This document shows, one piece after another, positions 24,101-35,000 of a stretch of 64,000 nt of DNA. The notes below the pieces were generated by a model. The model made no database searches. It was not told the DNA's origin and was given only the letters and a program-made list of their open reading frames with translations. Every line of letters starts with the position of its first letter. The first letter of the stretch is position 1. The DNA comes from Solea solea (taxonomy: Eukaryota; Chordata; Actinopteri; Pleuronectiformes; Soleidae), in contig NC_081146.1 in NCBI RefSeq assembly GCF_958295425.1, positions 17,927,458 through 17,991,457 of the forward strand, given 5' to 3'. The translations under genes were made by a program, and so were the position numbers.

Positions 24101-26612
24101 TTCTCCAGAGGAGCAGGGAGAGGCACAGTCACGAGACAACCTTCACCACCATCATCAGCACCACCAGGGAGCCTTCCAGGCACTGTCCCACAGTTACACT
24201 CCCTCCTCCAAGGAGTGCTCCATCCAGTCCTGCCTCCACCAGTTTACCTCAGTGGAGCTGCTGATGGGCAACAACAAGCTGCTGTGTGAGAACTGCACTG
24301 AACGCAGACAGAAGCAGTTGCGGAAGAGCAGCTCATCCGGTAAGACCACATCTGAGAATGGACATCAAGTTGGTGTCAGCCAACCTGTATTGCTTGATAC
24401 AAGATAGTTTTGTTTTTCTTTTTCAACCCAGTCACAACAACAAATTCCAACGATGACTGTTTAATTCACCTTAAGTATTAAAACTTAAGGATCCATGATC
24501 TTGTAGTGACTTAGTTTAACATATCTGTGTGTTTTTCGGGTGTGCATAGATAAGAGGGTGGAGAAGATTTACACCAGTGCCAGGAAGCAAATGCTGATAT
24601 CTTTGCTGCCACCAGTTATCACGTTGCATCTGAAACGCTTCCACCAGGTTAGTAGCCACACAGCCTTTTCATCACTATCCATTTTATCTAACAGAAATTA
24701 AAATGCAGGTATATGTATTTGATGTACTTCTCAGTCTTTTCTTTAATTCTAGACAGTGATTTTGAGGATTGTGTTTTAGTTTAAAGGCCCAGATTTGAAT
24801 GCACAGTGATTCTGTTTTGTACTTCAAGGCAGGGATGAACCTTCGAAAGGTGAACCGCCATGTTGACTTCCCTCTGGTCTTGGATCTGGCTCCATTCTGT
24901 TCGGCATCCTGCAAGGTATTAAGCAACAAATTCATTTTGCTTGAGAATGAATGAAAGTCTTCTGCCTTTTCATCTTTACTGCACTAAATGTTTCTACTAT
25001 TCCTTGGTTCAGTGGTTGAGTTTATAATAGATGTCCTTGAAAGAACTGTTCCTGGAGACTTCTTTCTCTGTGTAATTACTTTTTTAACCTCCATTTTCTT
25101 TTGTACTTATCTTTTCTTTCTCATTTCAATCAGAACCTGGCAGCCGGTGAGCGTGTCCTCTACAGTCTGTATGGGATTGTCGAGCACAGTGGCTCAATGC
25201 GTGGCGGCCACTACACAGCATATGTTAAAGTACGCTCTGCCCAGAGGAAAACAGAACAGCACCACAGGAACCAGTCAGGTCAGGCTTCAGCTCTCCTGAG
25301 CTCTTGTAAAACCTTTTATTTTGTTTGTCTACAATATCTTTGTGTTTATTGTCAAGGTAGTAAAAGCAGTCTGTAGTTGTGCAACAAAGGCCTCAATTTT
25401 TGTAAGGTTGATGAAGTCAAAGGGCACAGTGAATGCAGGTCTTTGTCTTCTTTAGAACCATGTTGTTTTTTCCTGTTCTTTTTCTGTCAATCTCAAGCAG
25501 AGTGTCCACATTTACAGAATAGTGCTGGAAGGTTGTTGAAAAAGCAAGGTAGCAGTTGTTTATACTACTGAATCAGTTTTTTTCTGATTCACATTTTGAT
25601 TTGATCAGTTTCTATACTAACTTTACTTTGGTTGGTTATATAGAGATAAGAGATTTTCACAGAACTAATGCTGTAAACAGTACAAAATTTTGGTCTCTAA
25701 CCTGGTGCATCATTAAAAATGTCAAACATATGATAATAACATGACACTCGGTCAGCAGTTCAGTCATGTGGTTTAGTATATACCAACTGTAACACCTACA
25801 AACACTGACAAAGCTCTTCTCATCTGTAATTGGATATTCTTAGTTTGATTAAATGATATTGAGCCATGGAGGGCAATTTACATCCATGGCAGCAGCTTAT
25901 TTAATTATACTCATTGTACTCACTGTTTATACAATTGTGATTGTCATCTTTGAAACAGGGCTGAATTCCTGTTTGTGTTTTCTAACAATAATTTCCAACT
26001 CAGGCATTGCAAGACTATAGTTTGATTGTGACTCCTCTAGATTAACATCTCTGAAGATAAGATTAACATAATCATATCTTCAGGTTGACACTTGATGTTA
26101 GTTAATATGTTAAATTAACCTTCCACAAGAAATAGATTAAAGGAAAGGAAATTAACCAGTTTACCAAAGTCCTTATCTAAGAATAAACAGATGAAGAAAT
26201 GCTTTAAAGAAAAATATGTCAAGGATTTAGTGCATGTAACTTGTATTGCTCTTATACCATGTTGGAGTTTCATCTGTGTAAATATCAATGAAAGAAATGT
26301 CTGGACGTCGTTGGTGAGGATGTGTTGTTGAACAAATTACAGTCAATACATTTTTGCTTTATTTACAAATATTTTCTCATGATACCTTCACCTAAAGACA
26401 CAGGCACACTGCCCTTTATGTACAAACTTGTCTGTCGAAGCTTCATGTCACATGATTTGTTTTACATGTTTGTTTTTCCAGGTGCGAGGGAGGCCAGTGG
26501 AAGCTCCCCAGGCCAGTGGGTGTACGTCAGCGATACCACCGTTCAGACAGTACCGGAGTCAAGGGTACTCAATTCTCAGGCATACCTGCTCTTTTATGAG
26601 GAAATGCTGTAA
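3143..26612 (+). CDS. USP45: Ubiquitin carboxyl-terminal hydrolase 45 (17 coding exons, 810 aa)
   Basis: Nuclear cysteine deubiquitinase; the human protein removes ubiquitin from ERCC1 in DNA repair. Coding exons: 3143-3245, 3519-3688, 4885-4985, 5316-5416, 11764-11915, 13285-13380, 13938-14068, 18784-18871, 21472-21553, 22093-22184, 22706-22762, 23259-23390, 23673-24339, 24550-24647, about 24829-24915, 25134-25278, 26482-26612. All phases agree and the total is 2433 nt (human protein 814 aa). Visible parts: basic/acidic N-terminus starting MRLKDPF; ZnF-UBP about residues 35-150 (C38, H40, then [25 protein letters not shown]); Cys box [14 protein letters not shown] with nucleophile C202; [17 protein letters not shown] and CENC zinc-ribbon region; LKRFHQ; His box [12 protein letters not shown] with H745; D785 in WVYVSD; C-terminal LLFYEEML. 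The catalytic triad is intact. The linker (exon 13) is Ser/Pro/His-rich and diverged. The exon 9 donor (GTTCAT) is unusual. TSTD3 lies head-to-head upstream. Confidence 0.96.
5417..11763 (+). other. USP45 intron 4 (6.3 kb), no exon seen
   Basis: This intron lies between the ZnF-UBP exons and the catalytic Cys-box exon. I found no missing USP45 exon: the flanking exons join in phase (G then CA). Several moderately GC-rich, low-repeat stretches (about 6440-6910, 8690-9070, 9400-9850, 10060-10250) look unlike the surrounding AT-rich intron and could be regulatory, but only a cross-species alignment could tell. The short reading frames in them have no recognisable domain. A teleost repeat lies at 10780-11045. 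Confidence 0.5.
10780..11045 (+). repeat. Teleost interspersed repeat with CGATTAATC-type head
   Basis: The stretch begins with AACGATTATTTTCAAAATC, passes through TTTTCTCGATTAATCAAG and GATCAGTGTTTACC, then CTTGTTTTGTCCACAAACC, and ends near AATTTAAGAAGCTG. I recognise this order of motifs from a very abundant teleost repeat family. The family name is not asserted. The short frame inside it is not a gene. Confidence 0.55.
11934..12135. mobile_element. hAT-type MITE with perfect 8-bp target-site duplication
   Basis: The 202-bp insertion starts CAGTACTTCTCAA and ends TTGAGAACCACTG, so its ends are imperfect inverted repeats (the right end reversed reads CAGTGGTTCTCAA). It is flanked on both sides by CTATAGTT (11926-11933 and 12136-12143), an exact 8-bp duplication, the length made by hAT transposases. 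CAGTGGTTCTCAA is a typical hAT terminus. The element carries no transposase, so it is non-autonomous. It lies only 18 bp into the intron after the USP45 catalytic Cys-box exon. Confidence 0.85.
13446..13620 (+). repeat. Degenerate LINE 3'-tail fragment
   Basis: Motifs in order: CCAAAGACATGTAGGTCAAT, TTGCTCTAAATTGTTCACC, then a decayed ACGACTGGCTATCCC and GGCTGCTATCGGCTCCAGC. They match the order in a widespread fish LINE tail, of which a clearer copy lies at 48040-48223. The copy is diverged and lacks the terminal GGAT repeats. It lies in the USP45 intron just after the exon ending at 13380. Confidence 0.55.
14069..18783 (+). other. USP45 intron 7 (4.7 kb)
   Basis: No coding exon is missing here: the flanking exons join as AA plus A (Lys) in the conserved CQKAPRF segment. 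It contains a (CAG)7 run at 14346-14366, a GT/GGTGG-rich stretch near 14560-14750, AT-rich low-complexity DNA about 15270-15330, and a diffuse AT-rich repeat-like tract 17650-17960. A compact GC-richer block at about 17100-17250 is a weak candidate for a conserved element. Confidence 0.45.
14346..14366 (+). repeat. (CAG)7 trinucleotide run in a USP45 intron
   Basis: Seven uninterrupted CAG units in intron 7. No reading frame of interest passes through them. Confidence 0.9.
19225..19518. mobile_element. TTAA-flanked MITE, 294 bp
   Basis: The left end reads TTAAAGGAGCTGTATGTAAG and the right end, reverse-complemented, reads TTAAAGGGGCTATATGTAAG: 18 of 20 positions agree. TTAA at both ends fits the target preference of piggyBac-like transposases, though the superfamily is an inference. 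No transposase frame is present. Confidence 0.75.
20800..20926. repeat. 14-bp perfect inverted repeat in USP45 intron 8
   Basis: TACCAGTAACCCCC at 20800-20813 is the exact reverse complement of GGGGGTTACTGGTA at 20913-20926, and the match weakens but continues into C/T-rich and G/T-rich flanks. The 99 bp between include CCTCCCACAGGC and a block of GGGTGTGGGTGTGGGGG. It may be the end pair of an old element or a chance pairing of C-rich and G-rich tracts. Confidence 0.5.
21690..21875. repeat. Degenerate repeat rich in TATAACAAGAT / CTCATTAT units
   Basis: Units such as TATAACAAGATAGTTTCTC and CTATCTCATTATAATG recur on both strands here, like a decayed copy of a teleost repeat made of CTCGTTATAACGAGA units. 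It lies in the intron after the USP45 exon with the atypical donor. Confidence 0.4.
22969..23187 (+). mobile_element. tRNA-derived SINE in a USP45 intron
   Basis: A polymerase III B box (GGTTCAAGTCC, 23022-23032) is followed by the body motifs CTGAGCAAGGTACCCAACCC, CCATTGCTCCCAGGG, GGCAGCCCACTGCTCC, GGATGGGTCGAATGCAGAG, AATTTCCCTAAGGGGATT and AATAAAGTAT at the tail. This order is that of a common percomorph SINE. The A-box region is decayed. The insertion ends about 70 bp before the USP45 exon at 23259. Confidence 0.8.
25279..26481 (+). other. Last USP45 intron
   Basis: About 1.2 kb of AT-rich DNA between the His-box exon and the final exon. The flanking exons join G plus GT (Gly) in phase. 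No exon, repeat family or RNA gene was recognised. Confidence 0.5.
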
Positions 26613-28678
26613 CGTGACCAGCCTAAAAATCTATTTCGAGTTGTGTTGTTTTTTTTGAAGAACCTCTATGTCAACTCCTACGATATCTGTAAGTGGATGG
26701 AGGGAAGAAAAAGGGAAAGGCCTCACTGCACACTCACTTTGTGGACATAGTCATTTTCATACAAAGTCTAAATGCAACTTTCAGATCAGATGTCCAAATT
26801 ATTTTCTGATTTCACACGGTCCTGATTTTCAGTCGTGTTTGTGTCATAAAAGATCCTACCCTTTAAAAAGCGGTTGTATGAAAAAAGGGGTTGATTGAAC
26901 TTGAGCTGTTCTAAATTTATCTTGGTCACAATTGTATGCTTGAGATTTAAAGTGCATGAAAGAGTTCAGTAACTAACCGGAAACAGGCAGAGTTAATGCA
27001 TGCTCAACTGTGCTCCGCACTGAATAGTTGATGTCAATAGTGTGTGTGGCGTGTGTGTGTGTATGAGAGAGAGGGGGGGAGATAATGTTCTAAGGGTTCT
27101 AAGTTCTGAGGTGCTGAATGTGAAGCATTTTCTAATCAGAATACAACTGCCACAATAAATTAGTACATACTGTATTGTAATTAACAAAAAATGACAACTC
27201 AGGCTGAGCAAAATAGAAAGAGCTCTCCTCAAGTCAGTGCTCTACACAGCTGATTTGACATTGTGTGGCAAGGGTCCATTGGCTTTGATATAGTGACAAA
27301 TATGGTTGATTATTTCTGATAATGGCAAGAAAGAGCAGGAGAACCATGAATTTGCACATTTTCACTGATGACAAATGAGCAGTGGGAGAAGTGCTATAAT
27401 CACCAGTAGTCTGTGTAGTGGCCAGCAGTGTTATAATTGTCAAGAACAGGAATGAGGAGTCTTTTCTGACTAAATGCTTCTCTTATATGAATGTAACGTC
27501 AACCACACGTACCATCAGTGAGCCTGAGGTGGCAGAAGTGCAGGTACAAGTATTTAAGTAACGCTCATGATTTGTGCGCTTTGTGTCAATGAATTTCACG
27601 CCACTCGAGTCCATCATGGAGACTCAACGTTGATGACTTTCACTCAGACTTTGAGGTTAATGACCTGATGTGTGGCTAACAATTGTCTCAGCCCTGGCTC
27701 TTGTTTGTTTATGTTTTGTTTTTTTTTTGTTCATGTTATCACATCTTACAGTAGTTTACACTGACACACTGATTGAAACTGCTGCACACAGCACCTTTTT
27801 AAGAGTAGCACAGCAGTTTTTCCAACATCAGAATGTATACATGTATGACGATCAGTCGGTTACATTTGCCAAAGATGAGTTTTTCAACCGCATGTCGGAG
27901 CAGAAAATCAAAACCAAACTCACAAATTGTTTACTCTACACAGTTTTAATACCATTTGTTCTTACCACCAGTATCTCGATTGGTGTCACTGCACAAACAA
28001 ACGTACTAGATGCTCATCAGCCCATCAAAGCACCTTGTTTACCTTCCATTGTTTTTCAGCTGTGCTGTAACTCAGTAGGTGCAAACCCATCAAGACGTTT
28101 TACAGAGTCAGTACTGCAAGACTGACTTTTTATTCTTGAATACTATCAATGAAAAAAAAAATCAGAGGCTTCATGCTGTACTACATCTTTGTTATGTGTA
28201 TGTTCTAATGAATGTATTACCTATTCTTGAAATGTCTGTCTGTCACAGGAACTCCTTGTCTTTTTTTAAAAAACTATTTTAAATCAAAACTTGGTTTTCT
28301 TGCTTATCGCACATTTGCCAAACCATTGGAAGGAAAAGGGTTCAACATACTGTATGCATCGTAATCCAGAGTTTTATTTAGTTTTTTGAAACAGAGTGTG
28401 AGTGTGTGTGCGTGTGCACACGCATGCATGGTATGAAGAAATTATATATGCAGACAAAAGCAAAGAGGAATATGTGTGGCATATGTATGTACAGTACAGG
28501 TCACTGTAAGCAAAGGTAACGGTTTATGTAATTGTACATATAAATAACAATACAAAATCATGGTGCTTCAGGGTTTTTCCTTAAGGTAAGCTTTTGTTTC
28601 TTGAAAAAAGAAAATCACATTTAGCTTTGAAATATAAACATTTGGAATGAGTAAAAGTACATACTGTCTAAAAATAAA
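26613..28678 (+). other. USP45 3'UTR and candidate poly(A) signals
   Basis: Non-coding DNA after the TAA at 26610-26612. AATAAA hexamers at 27154-27159 and 28673-28678 are the plausible poly(A) signals; the second is followed by a T-rich tract at about 28790-28810. A 151-codon frame at 27670-28125 has no recognisable domain and reads like AT-rich untranslated DNA. Confidence 0.45.
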
Positions 28679-29639
28679 TCTAATTTATGAAGTGAATATC
28701 ATACTGGCCTTGTCTCCCTTTGTTTTAGCCTCACATGTGCAGCAACACTAGTAGACAAGAGATCACAATAGATTTGTAGATTTTGTTCTCGCTCTTTTTT
28801 TTTTTTTGCTTTTGCTCTTGATGGGTTGTTTTTTCACTTCAAGCAAGACTCCGTCCACCATTCCACTCGGCTGTCGCTGCAGATCCTAGTGTGCCATATT
28901 CAGCCCGTCTTCGTTGGTGATCAGCCTTGACGGGTGCAGAGCAGCACAACTTCAGAACATGTCATGAGCTGGTGAGGAGGAGGTGGGTGTCGAATCAGGA
29001 AAAGGGCAATGTCCAAGACCATTTTATTACATGTCCTCTCATTCCCACATGCAAGTCCTGCTGCTGAAGCATTAAAGCAGGTTGTCAAGCTGCCACCAAC
29101 AAAAAGATCAAATCTTTTCTTCGGTCCATTTGTCTAGGCGTGTGTGTTTGGGGGGGGGGTTGCTTTTGGCTCTAGGACATGCTGTTGAAGTATTAAATTT
29201 GATGAATCCCACTAATGAAAAGCACCCTCCCCATGTGTGCAGAGACATTTGGAAGAAACTAATAAGTTGCTACTGGAATGCTCATCTACCAGCAGTGGGG
29301 GTTAGATTTTTCTGCTCTCATCATGTGCAGAGCTGTCATTGTAATTCTCACCTCTAACGCCAAACCACATACAGAATACACACTACAGACGTTTTATATG
29401 GCGGAAACATCCACACACTTTGACTGCACATGCCTGTAGGCTGTGCTCTTCACATTGCATACACATCAACTATATAATTTCACACCAAAGTAGCACAGTC
29501 TAGTTGAATATATTTCAGAGATGTTGTAAGGAAAATGGTGACATTCAGCTATACACCAGACACTACCACCTGACACTGGTTTCACAGATCAGGAGGCTGT
29601 TTTTTTTTCTTATAGCAGGAGTTTGTGGTTCTCCCTTTT

Positions 29640-30190
29640 TTCAGATCAATGTAGACAAGAGCAACAGTAGCACAGTAATTTTCTTTCACGGGGCTCACTG
29701 TCTTTGTGGCGAATCTGGCTTTGTTTTGCAGTGGCAACAAGGTTACTCTCCAACAGTACCAGAGGCTGTTGGGCTTTATGGGCACCTCTGTGGAAGTGAT
29801 ACCACTGGGAAACCTGTATATGAGGGGCTTCCCAAAGGGACAGTCACTGGGCAGTAGTTTTGATGTGCTACATACAATCTCTTTGCCAGTGGAGGAACCC
29901 TAGCTGTTTCCTGGCTCTGGGCGATTTGATGGCAACCCTATCGGCCAGGAAGGCGATCACAACGAAGGCCTCTCTAGAGGGCTGGGGAGCCACTCGGGGC
30001 CGGTGAGGGGGGAATGGGGCTCCCATTTTCTCCCATGGCTAAGCGGTCATCATGTTTTGGTGAGGACAGGCAACTCCACAGTACAGGATGCAGGTGCTGG
30101 AAGGACTTCTATGGGCGTACAAGATCGTCAGAGATCCACCAGTTTCCTTATCTGGCAAGGAAGAGGTGGGCTTGTTATTGAATGACAACA
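29640..30190 (+). mobile_element. Decayed DIRS/gypsy-like retrotransposon fragment (RT tail and RNase H)
   Basis: Pieces in different frames, in the right order, match the region after the reverse-transcriptase core: FQINVDKSNSS (like the GFxxNxEKS motif), then VTLQQYQRLLGFM followed by VIPLGNLYMRGF, then KASLEGWGATR (RNase H entry, normally DASxxGWGA) and VRTGNST (normally LRTDNSTVVAY). Frameshifts and stops separate them, so nothing is translatable. Assignment to a DIRS-like or related LTR-type element is from memory of those motifs. Confidence 0.65.
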
Positions 30191-30308
30191 AACGCTATGC
30201 CAGCCTACTATATAGTAGGTGGGTTCTAGCCCTTCCTGCCATAGTTGTCACCATTGCCAGCCAATCGGGGCTGGTGTAATGACATTTGTGCTTCTGAGGA
30301 TAAAAATG

Positions 30309-30809
30309 TTAAAGGTAGGGTTGGAGATCCTGGAAAAAACTGTTTGAGCAGGCTACATTTTGAATTCAAAAGACCAAGCCCCTTTCTTCAGACTTCCCTC
30401 CGAAGTTACGCCTCCAGAGCACAGGAACGCACAATGCTTATTCACGAAGAGCGTTTGTTTCACAAGCCCAGTGCACAGCATCTGTAACTTTCTGTATGTT
30501 TCGGTGACGGTAACTTTTTGGATACGAAAAACCCATGTGTCAACTAGAAACAGGGCCACCATGTCATCACTTTGCAGCCTTTTCTGGGTTGTCTTCTGAT
30601 CATGTGGGATTAGTACCATGAAGAGGGGTACTCGCATAGGCATTATGGCCTGATTGATGCATCATGATCCAATTAATTAGTTCAGGCCATTCAGGCCTGT
30701 CTGTTCCACAGGTGATTGACATTTTTCATTTTTGTGACAATGCATTAAATAATTGGTTACAATTTTAAGCAATACTTATATACTAATATTATCCCCACCC
30801 TACCTTTAA
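30309..30809. mobile_element. TTAA-flanked MITE, about 500 bp
   Basis: The left end reads TTAAAGGTAGGGTTGGAGAT. The right end reversed reads TTAAAGGTAGGGTGGGGAT, so the terminal 13 bases are identical and both ends are TTAA. The interior lacks a transposase. Termini of this kind fit a piggyBac-like non-autonomous element (inference). Confidence 0.7.
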
Positions 30810-31004
30810 GCTAGATCAAAACATTCTTGCTACTATTTTATTTTATTTTTTTCAGATTTGTATTTTTTGCATTGCAACTTAAAATGCAACTTTTTCATTT
30901 TACAGGCAGGCATGTGAAGAAGATACAGTGTGGGATATATGTCAGTTCACGCTGAGCATCATAAAAGGGCTCCAAAAATGACACTAACATAACCACACAG
31001 AGAG

Positions 31005-31191
31005 AAACTCAGGGTTTGTTGAAGAAAACAACAAACCCTGAGTTTGGTTCCGGAGTATGTTGCCAGAGTACCTGACTCAGAGTTAAGCTGAACTGGCTTT
31101 GTGAAACCGAAAAACCAGAGTTTCCCTCATCTCAGGGTCAACTAACTAACTCAGAGTTTTCACTAAACCTGCTTTTCTGAAACGGGCCCAG
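31005..31191. mobile_element. Harbinger-like MITE remnant containing a 17-bp palindrome
   Basis: A perfect 17-bp inverted repeat (31005-31021 and 31029-31045, arms AAACTCAGGGTTTGTTG) is followed by ACTCAGAGTTAAGC, CCAGAGTTTCCCTCATCTCA, AACTCAGAGTTTTCAC and the end CTTTTCTGAAACGGGCCC. GGGCCCGTTTCAGAAA is an end I recognise from abundant teleost PIF/Harbinger-type MITEs. The other terminus is not clear, so the copy may be truncated or rearranged. Confidence 0.55.
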
Positions 31192-31429
31192 ATCAAAGGC
31201 GACATCACGATTATTCTCACTGAATGGAAAGACATGCAGACACGCCAGCGTACTTGGCATTTCCAAATAGATTTCTTATTTCTTTCCAAAATAAAATAAA
31301 TGTCCCACTCATAAGAACATTAAGTGATAAAATGGAATAACATAAGTAAATAAATGACCTACATGCCCCCCTTTCCGTTACATGCACTTTGATTTGTTGT
31401 AATCCTGCTGATTATAGTTACATGCAGTG

Positions 31430-31547
31430 AGTGAATATCAAAATTCCCAACAGTCCCTGAAGGCAGCACCGGGTCCTCGGTTCACACTTCCTCCGCGAAG
31501 CCATTTTGACTTGAAGCCGCAGCGCTGGCGAAACAGTCTGGAGAAAG
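31430..31547 (+). promoter_or_regulatory. Candidate PNISR promoter / 5'UTR exon
   Basis: This is a local rise in GC and CpG (AAGCCGCAGCGCTGGCG) in otherwise AT-rich DNA. It ends in a plausible 5' splice site (GAGAAAG then GTGGGG at 31548), about 0.5 kb before the PNISR exon that opens at 32042 and holds the start codon. The transcription start is not determinable. Confidence 0.4.
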
Positions 31548-32060
31548 GTGGGGATTGTGGAACTCAAAGCACACTGTATTTACAATTTCATTCTCAATTC
31601 CCTTTAGTACCACATGTAATCTAAATGTAAACGCATACTGATATGTCGGTAAGGCGCCACTGCTAGCAGTTATATATCACGTTAGCGCACCATGCTAACG
31701 TTAGCTTGAGTGAGCCTCCTTAGCTTCCAAACGTGTGACCACAGGCTGTTTTTATTCTGATACGTCACTTACCCAGAGTTTAAAAACACACTGAGCAATT
31801 GTGTAAGACACCGTGTTTTCAGAGACACTGGTCAAAGCAAACCGGTGCACATTTACACACAGCTAGCCAATGAGCTCTAGGTTATGTTAGCACTTCCACA
31901 AAAGCTAGCGCTCATATTTGTTCTGTCCACAGACGATTGTATGTGTAATACTATACTAGGTAAACTGCTCTTGCCGGAAAAAAAGGGAATGGTATTGCCA
32001 ACTCATGAATATCTTATATGTAACAAGCCTTCATATTTCAGGTGAGAATCCAGTGGAGTG

Positions 32061-35000
32061 ATGTGGGATCAGGGAGGACAACCCTGGCCACAGTGGCCTC
32101 TGAGCCAGCAGCAGTGGATGCAGTCTTTCCAGCACCAGCAAGATCCAGGTCTGTGAGCGATGCATATGCACAATTGCAGCATGTATTTCTGCAAAAGATG
32201 TCTGCACATTTCAAATCACCTTGCCTTCACACTTTTACACCCCGCAGCGTGGATACACGGTTACATCATTGTGTTTGTTTATGTGGCTTTGTGCAGGTCA
32301 AGTGGACTGGGCTGCTCTGGCACAGGCTTGGATAGCCCAAAAAGAGTCAACGGTAGCAGAGCAACCTGTTCAACCCAATGGGCAGGATATACCTGGCCTC
32401 GAACCGGTTGGACCAAGCAACCATGGTGCCTTCCAGGGAGACCCAGCATTCAACAGAGTGTGGCAGCCAGGTATGTGGTTATTCACTCTCGTATTGATGA
32501 GATATGTCCAAGTCTATCACTTTTCTTAATGTTCCTCTTTTCTGTGGTGTCAAAACATATGTCATCCCATGTAGTAGCAATTTTCATTTCTTTGCTATGA
32601 TGGTAGTGGATATATTCAACTTCAACTAGGGTTGGGGCAGGTGGACAATGCCATCGTTAACACAGTTGTTTTCTTTGTCTTTATCCACACGGAAATTGAA
32701 CGAAAAGTAAACAATCGTTTTCTTTGTTGTTTATATTAAGTTCTCTGTAAACACAGGATTGTTTCAGTAAATGTCACAAAACGCTGTAGCACATATGCCA
32801 GGTCTACATGTGGGGCTGTAAAGCAAGCTTGCTGTGTGCAAACTTTTTTCTTTTATTTTTTAATTTAAGCCGTAATTGAACAGTTTACATTACAATTCAT
32901 ACAATCACAGAAACGGAAAGAACCAAGCTAATAAAAAAAATAAGTTATCATAAAGCAAAGTGGAGGATGGTGATGGTGACGATCAAGGTAGTGACAGTGA
33001 AACTGGCATAAGACAGTTGGGTGTATGACATCATCGTTTTCCCAAAGTAGTCAAATAATTTGGTCCTTGAATTTGAGGGAATTGGTCCTGGAAAGTCCTT
33101 ATAATGTTGAGAATAAGTGCCCTTTAGGGGTAGAAAGATGGTTGTATTGCTTTGGTTTTTATTTTTGATTAAAAGTTTTGCTCATCTTCAACAGAATGGG
33201 GAATGCATGGACAGCCCCCACCTCCTCCTCCCCCTCCTCCTCCTCCACCCCCTGACCAGGCCTGGGTCCCTCCAGGATCAGCACCAATGGATGTGGTGAA
33301 CCCCAGTGAGGACAGCAACAGCCAGGACAGCGCGGAGTTCAACTCTGAAGCCCACCATGGGGTTTACCCCCAGAACAGCCATGGGTATGGGGCACAGCCC
33401 GACAGCTACGCCATGGCCCCCATGGCCATGAACCAGTTTGATTATCAGGTATGCAGATGCTACAGTAGAAACTGTTGAAGCATATGGCTTTAAGTGTGAC
33501 AACCAAGTAACACAAGAAGGAGCAATCCATAGAAACTGTGCCCGGTCCCAGCATCTAGGTGTATCAGTCATTGCTTTCTTGATTTGATACAGAGGGAAGT
33601 GAGGAAAGTTGAGGACCCAGCATGGTTTGGTATTATGTTATCAGCTGTTTTCAAACTTAGTATAGTTAGTGATGGTGAATGTCAGCAAAAATAATCTGGT
33701 GAAAGACAATAGCCCCACGCTTGGAGAATTCTCCTCAGTGGCATTAACTGGTAATTGTTTACTAAAACGTCCCTTAACTTTAATTTTGTGCTGTCTCCAC
33801 AGCATGGAGCCGCCTCTTCCTTTGCCCCCACACCTACGGGCTTCCACTCAACGTATTGGCAGGGCCCGCCTCAGAACAGACGAGACACCAGACCACCTGG
33901 GTTCAGAGACCGGCCCAGATCACCCATCCAGCTCCCTGTCAAGCAGGAGGCCCCAGCGACACTGGGTAAGTGTTTTCAGTCAACTAACAGGCAACATTCA
34001 CATTATGATCATTTGAAAGAGCTGTTGGGATAAATTCATTTATTGGTTTCTTACTTGTTTTTTGTGACCATTAAATTGTCATCCTAATTTTATTCTCGAA
34101 GTAGGAAAATGGAGTTGAGTGCTATTACAATTACCAAGTATTGTTTTTTTATCAGTAGATTTTGTTCACTACAAGAGGCGGTTTTTCTTTTCTTTCCATC
34201 AGATCCTTTCCCCCCTTTTACCCCACTGTTAATCATTTAATTGGCGATAAAATGCTGTGAAAATACATACCTGTCTTTGTTCTGTTGTACCATCAGAGCA
34301 GAAATGAATCATTGGATTGACTGATTACAAATTGTTTATTATTTTGATATTGGATTACTTTGTAGCAGATTCAATTCAATATCTTTGGATTTGATATCAC
34401 ATTGTTAGAACAAAATAACAGTTTTGTGGATTCATGGATAATTAAGACATTTGTCAGATCAGAAATATAATTATTGGCCACAACGCTGTAATATACATTG
34501 TATTCTACAGTATACTTTATTGTGAATGTTAAACCTTTACAGTTTTGCTTATTCTACCACAGTAAACTGTCAGCATTGTACAAACTTACTGTAAATGCTT
34601 AATAATGAGTTGACACAGCTTGAACATGTGTTGGTATGTGGATGACCCCCTTTGACCTTGGATTTCCCCTTTTAGATGCTGTTAAAAGACGCACACTACC
34701 TGCTTGGATTCGCGAGGGCCTTGAAAAGATGGACAGAGAGAAGCAAAAGAAGATAGAGCGAGAGCGAATGGAGAAGGAGCGTGCAGAAATGGCAAAAGAT
34801 GATAGCAAAGAGCAGGAGGCAGACAAGGAGGGTGATGGGCCTCGTGTGCCTCGCAAGAGCAAATTTGTAAGCAAATTATTTGTGGCTTTGGCTGCCGAAT
34901 GGTTTCCTTTTACGCAGCTTGCACAACTTGTGTTGTGTCAATGGTGAAAGGACACTTAAGGTCATGGACTGTTTCTCTGCAACATGTATTAGAACTGCAG

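Larger units (their letters stand above)
28679..31429. other. Repeat-rich USP45-PNISR intergenic region
   Basis: No host gene seen. From 29640 to 31191 almost all the DNA can be assigned to mobile elements listed separately. The remainder (about 28680-29640) is AT-rich with a G run at about 29150-29159. Confidence 0.5.

Noticed and set aside
27670..28125. 151-codon plus-strand frame after USP45
   Set aside because: Lies in the AT-rich USP45 3' region, has a hydrophobic start from T-rich DNA and no recognisable domain. Most likely chance.
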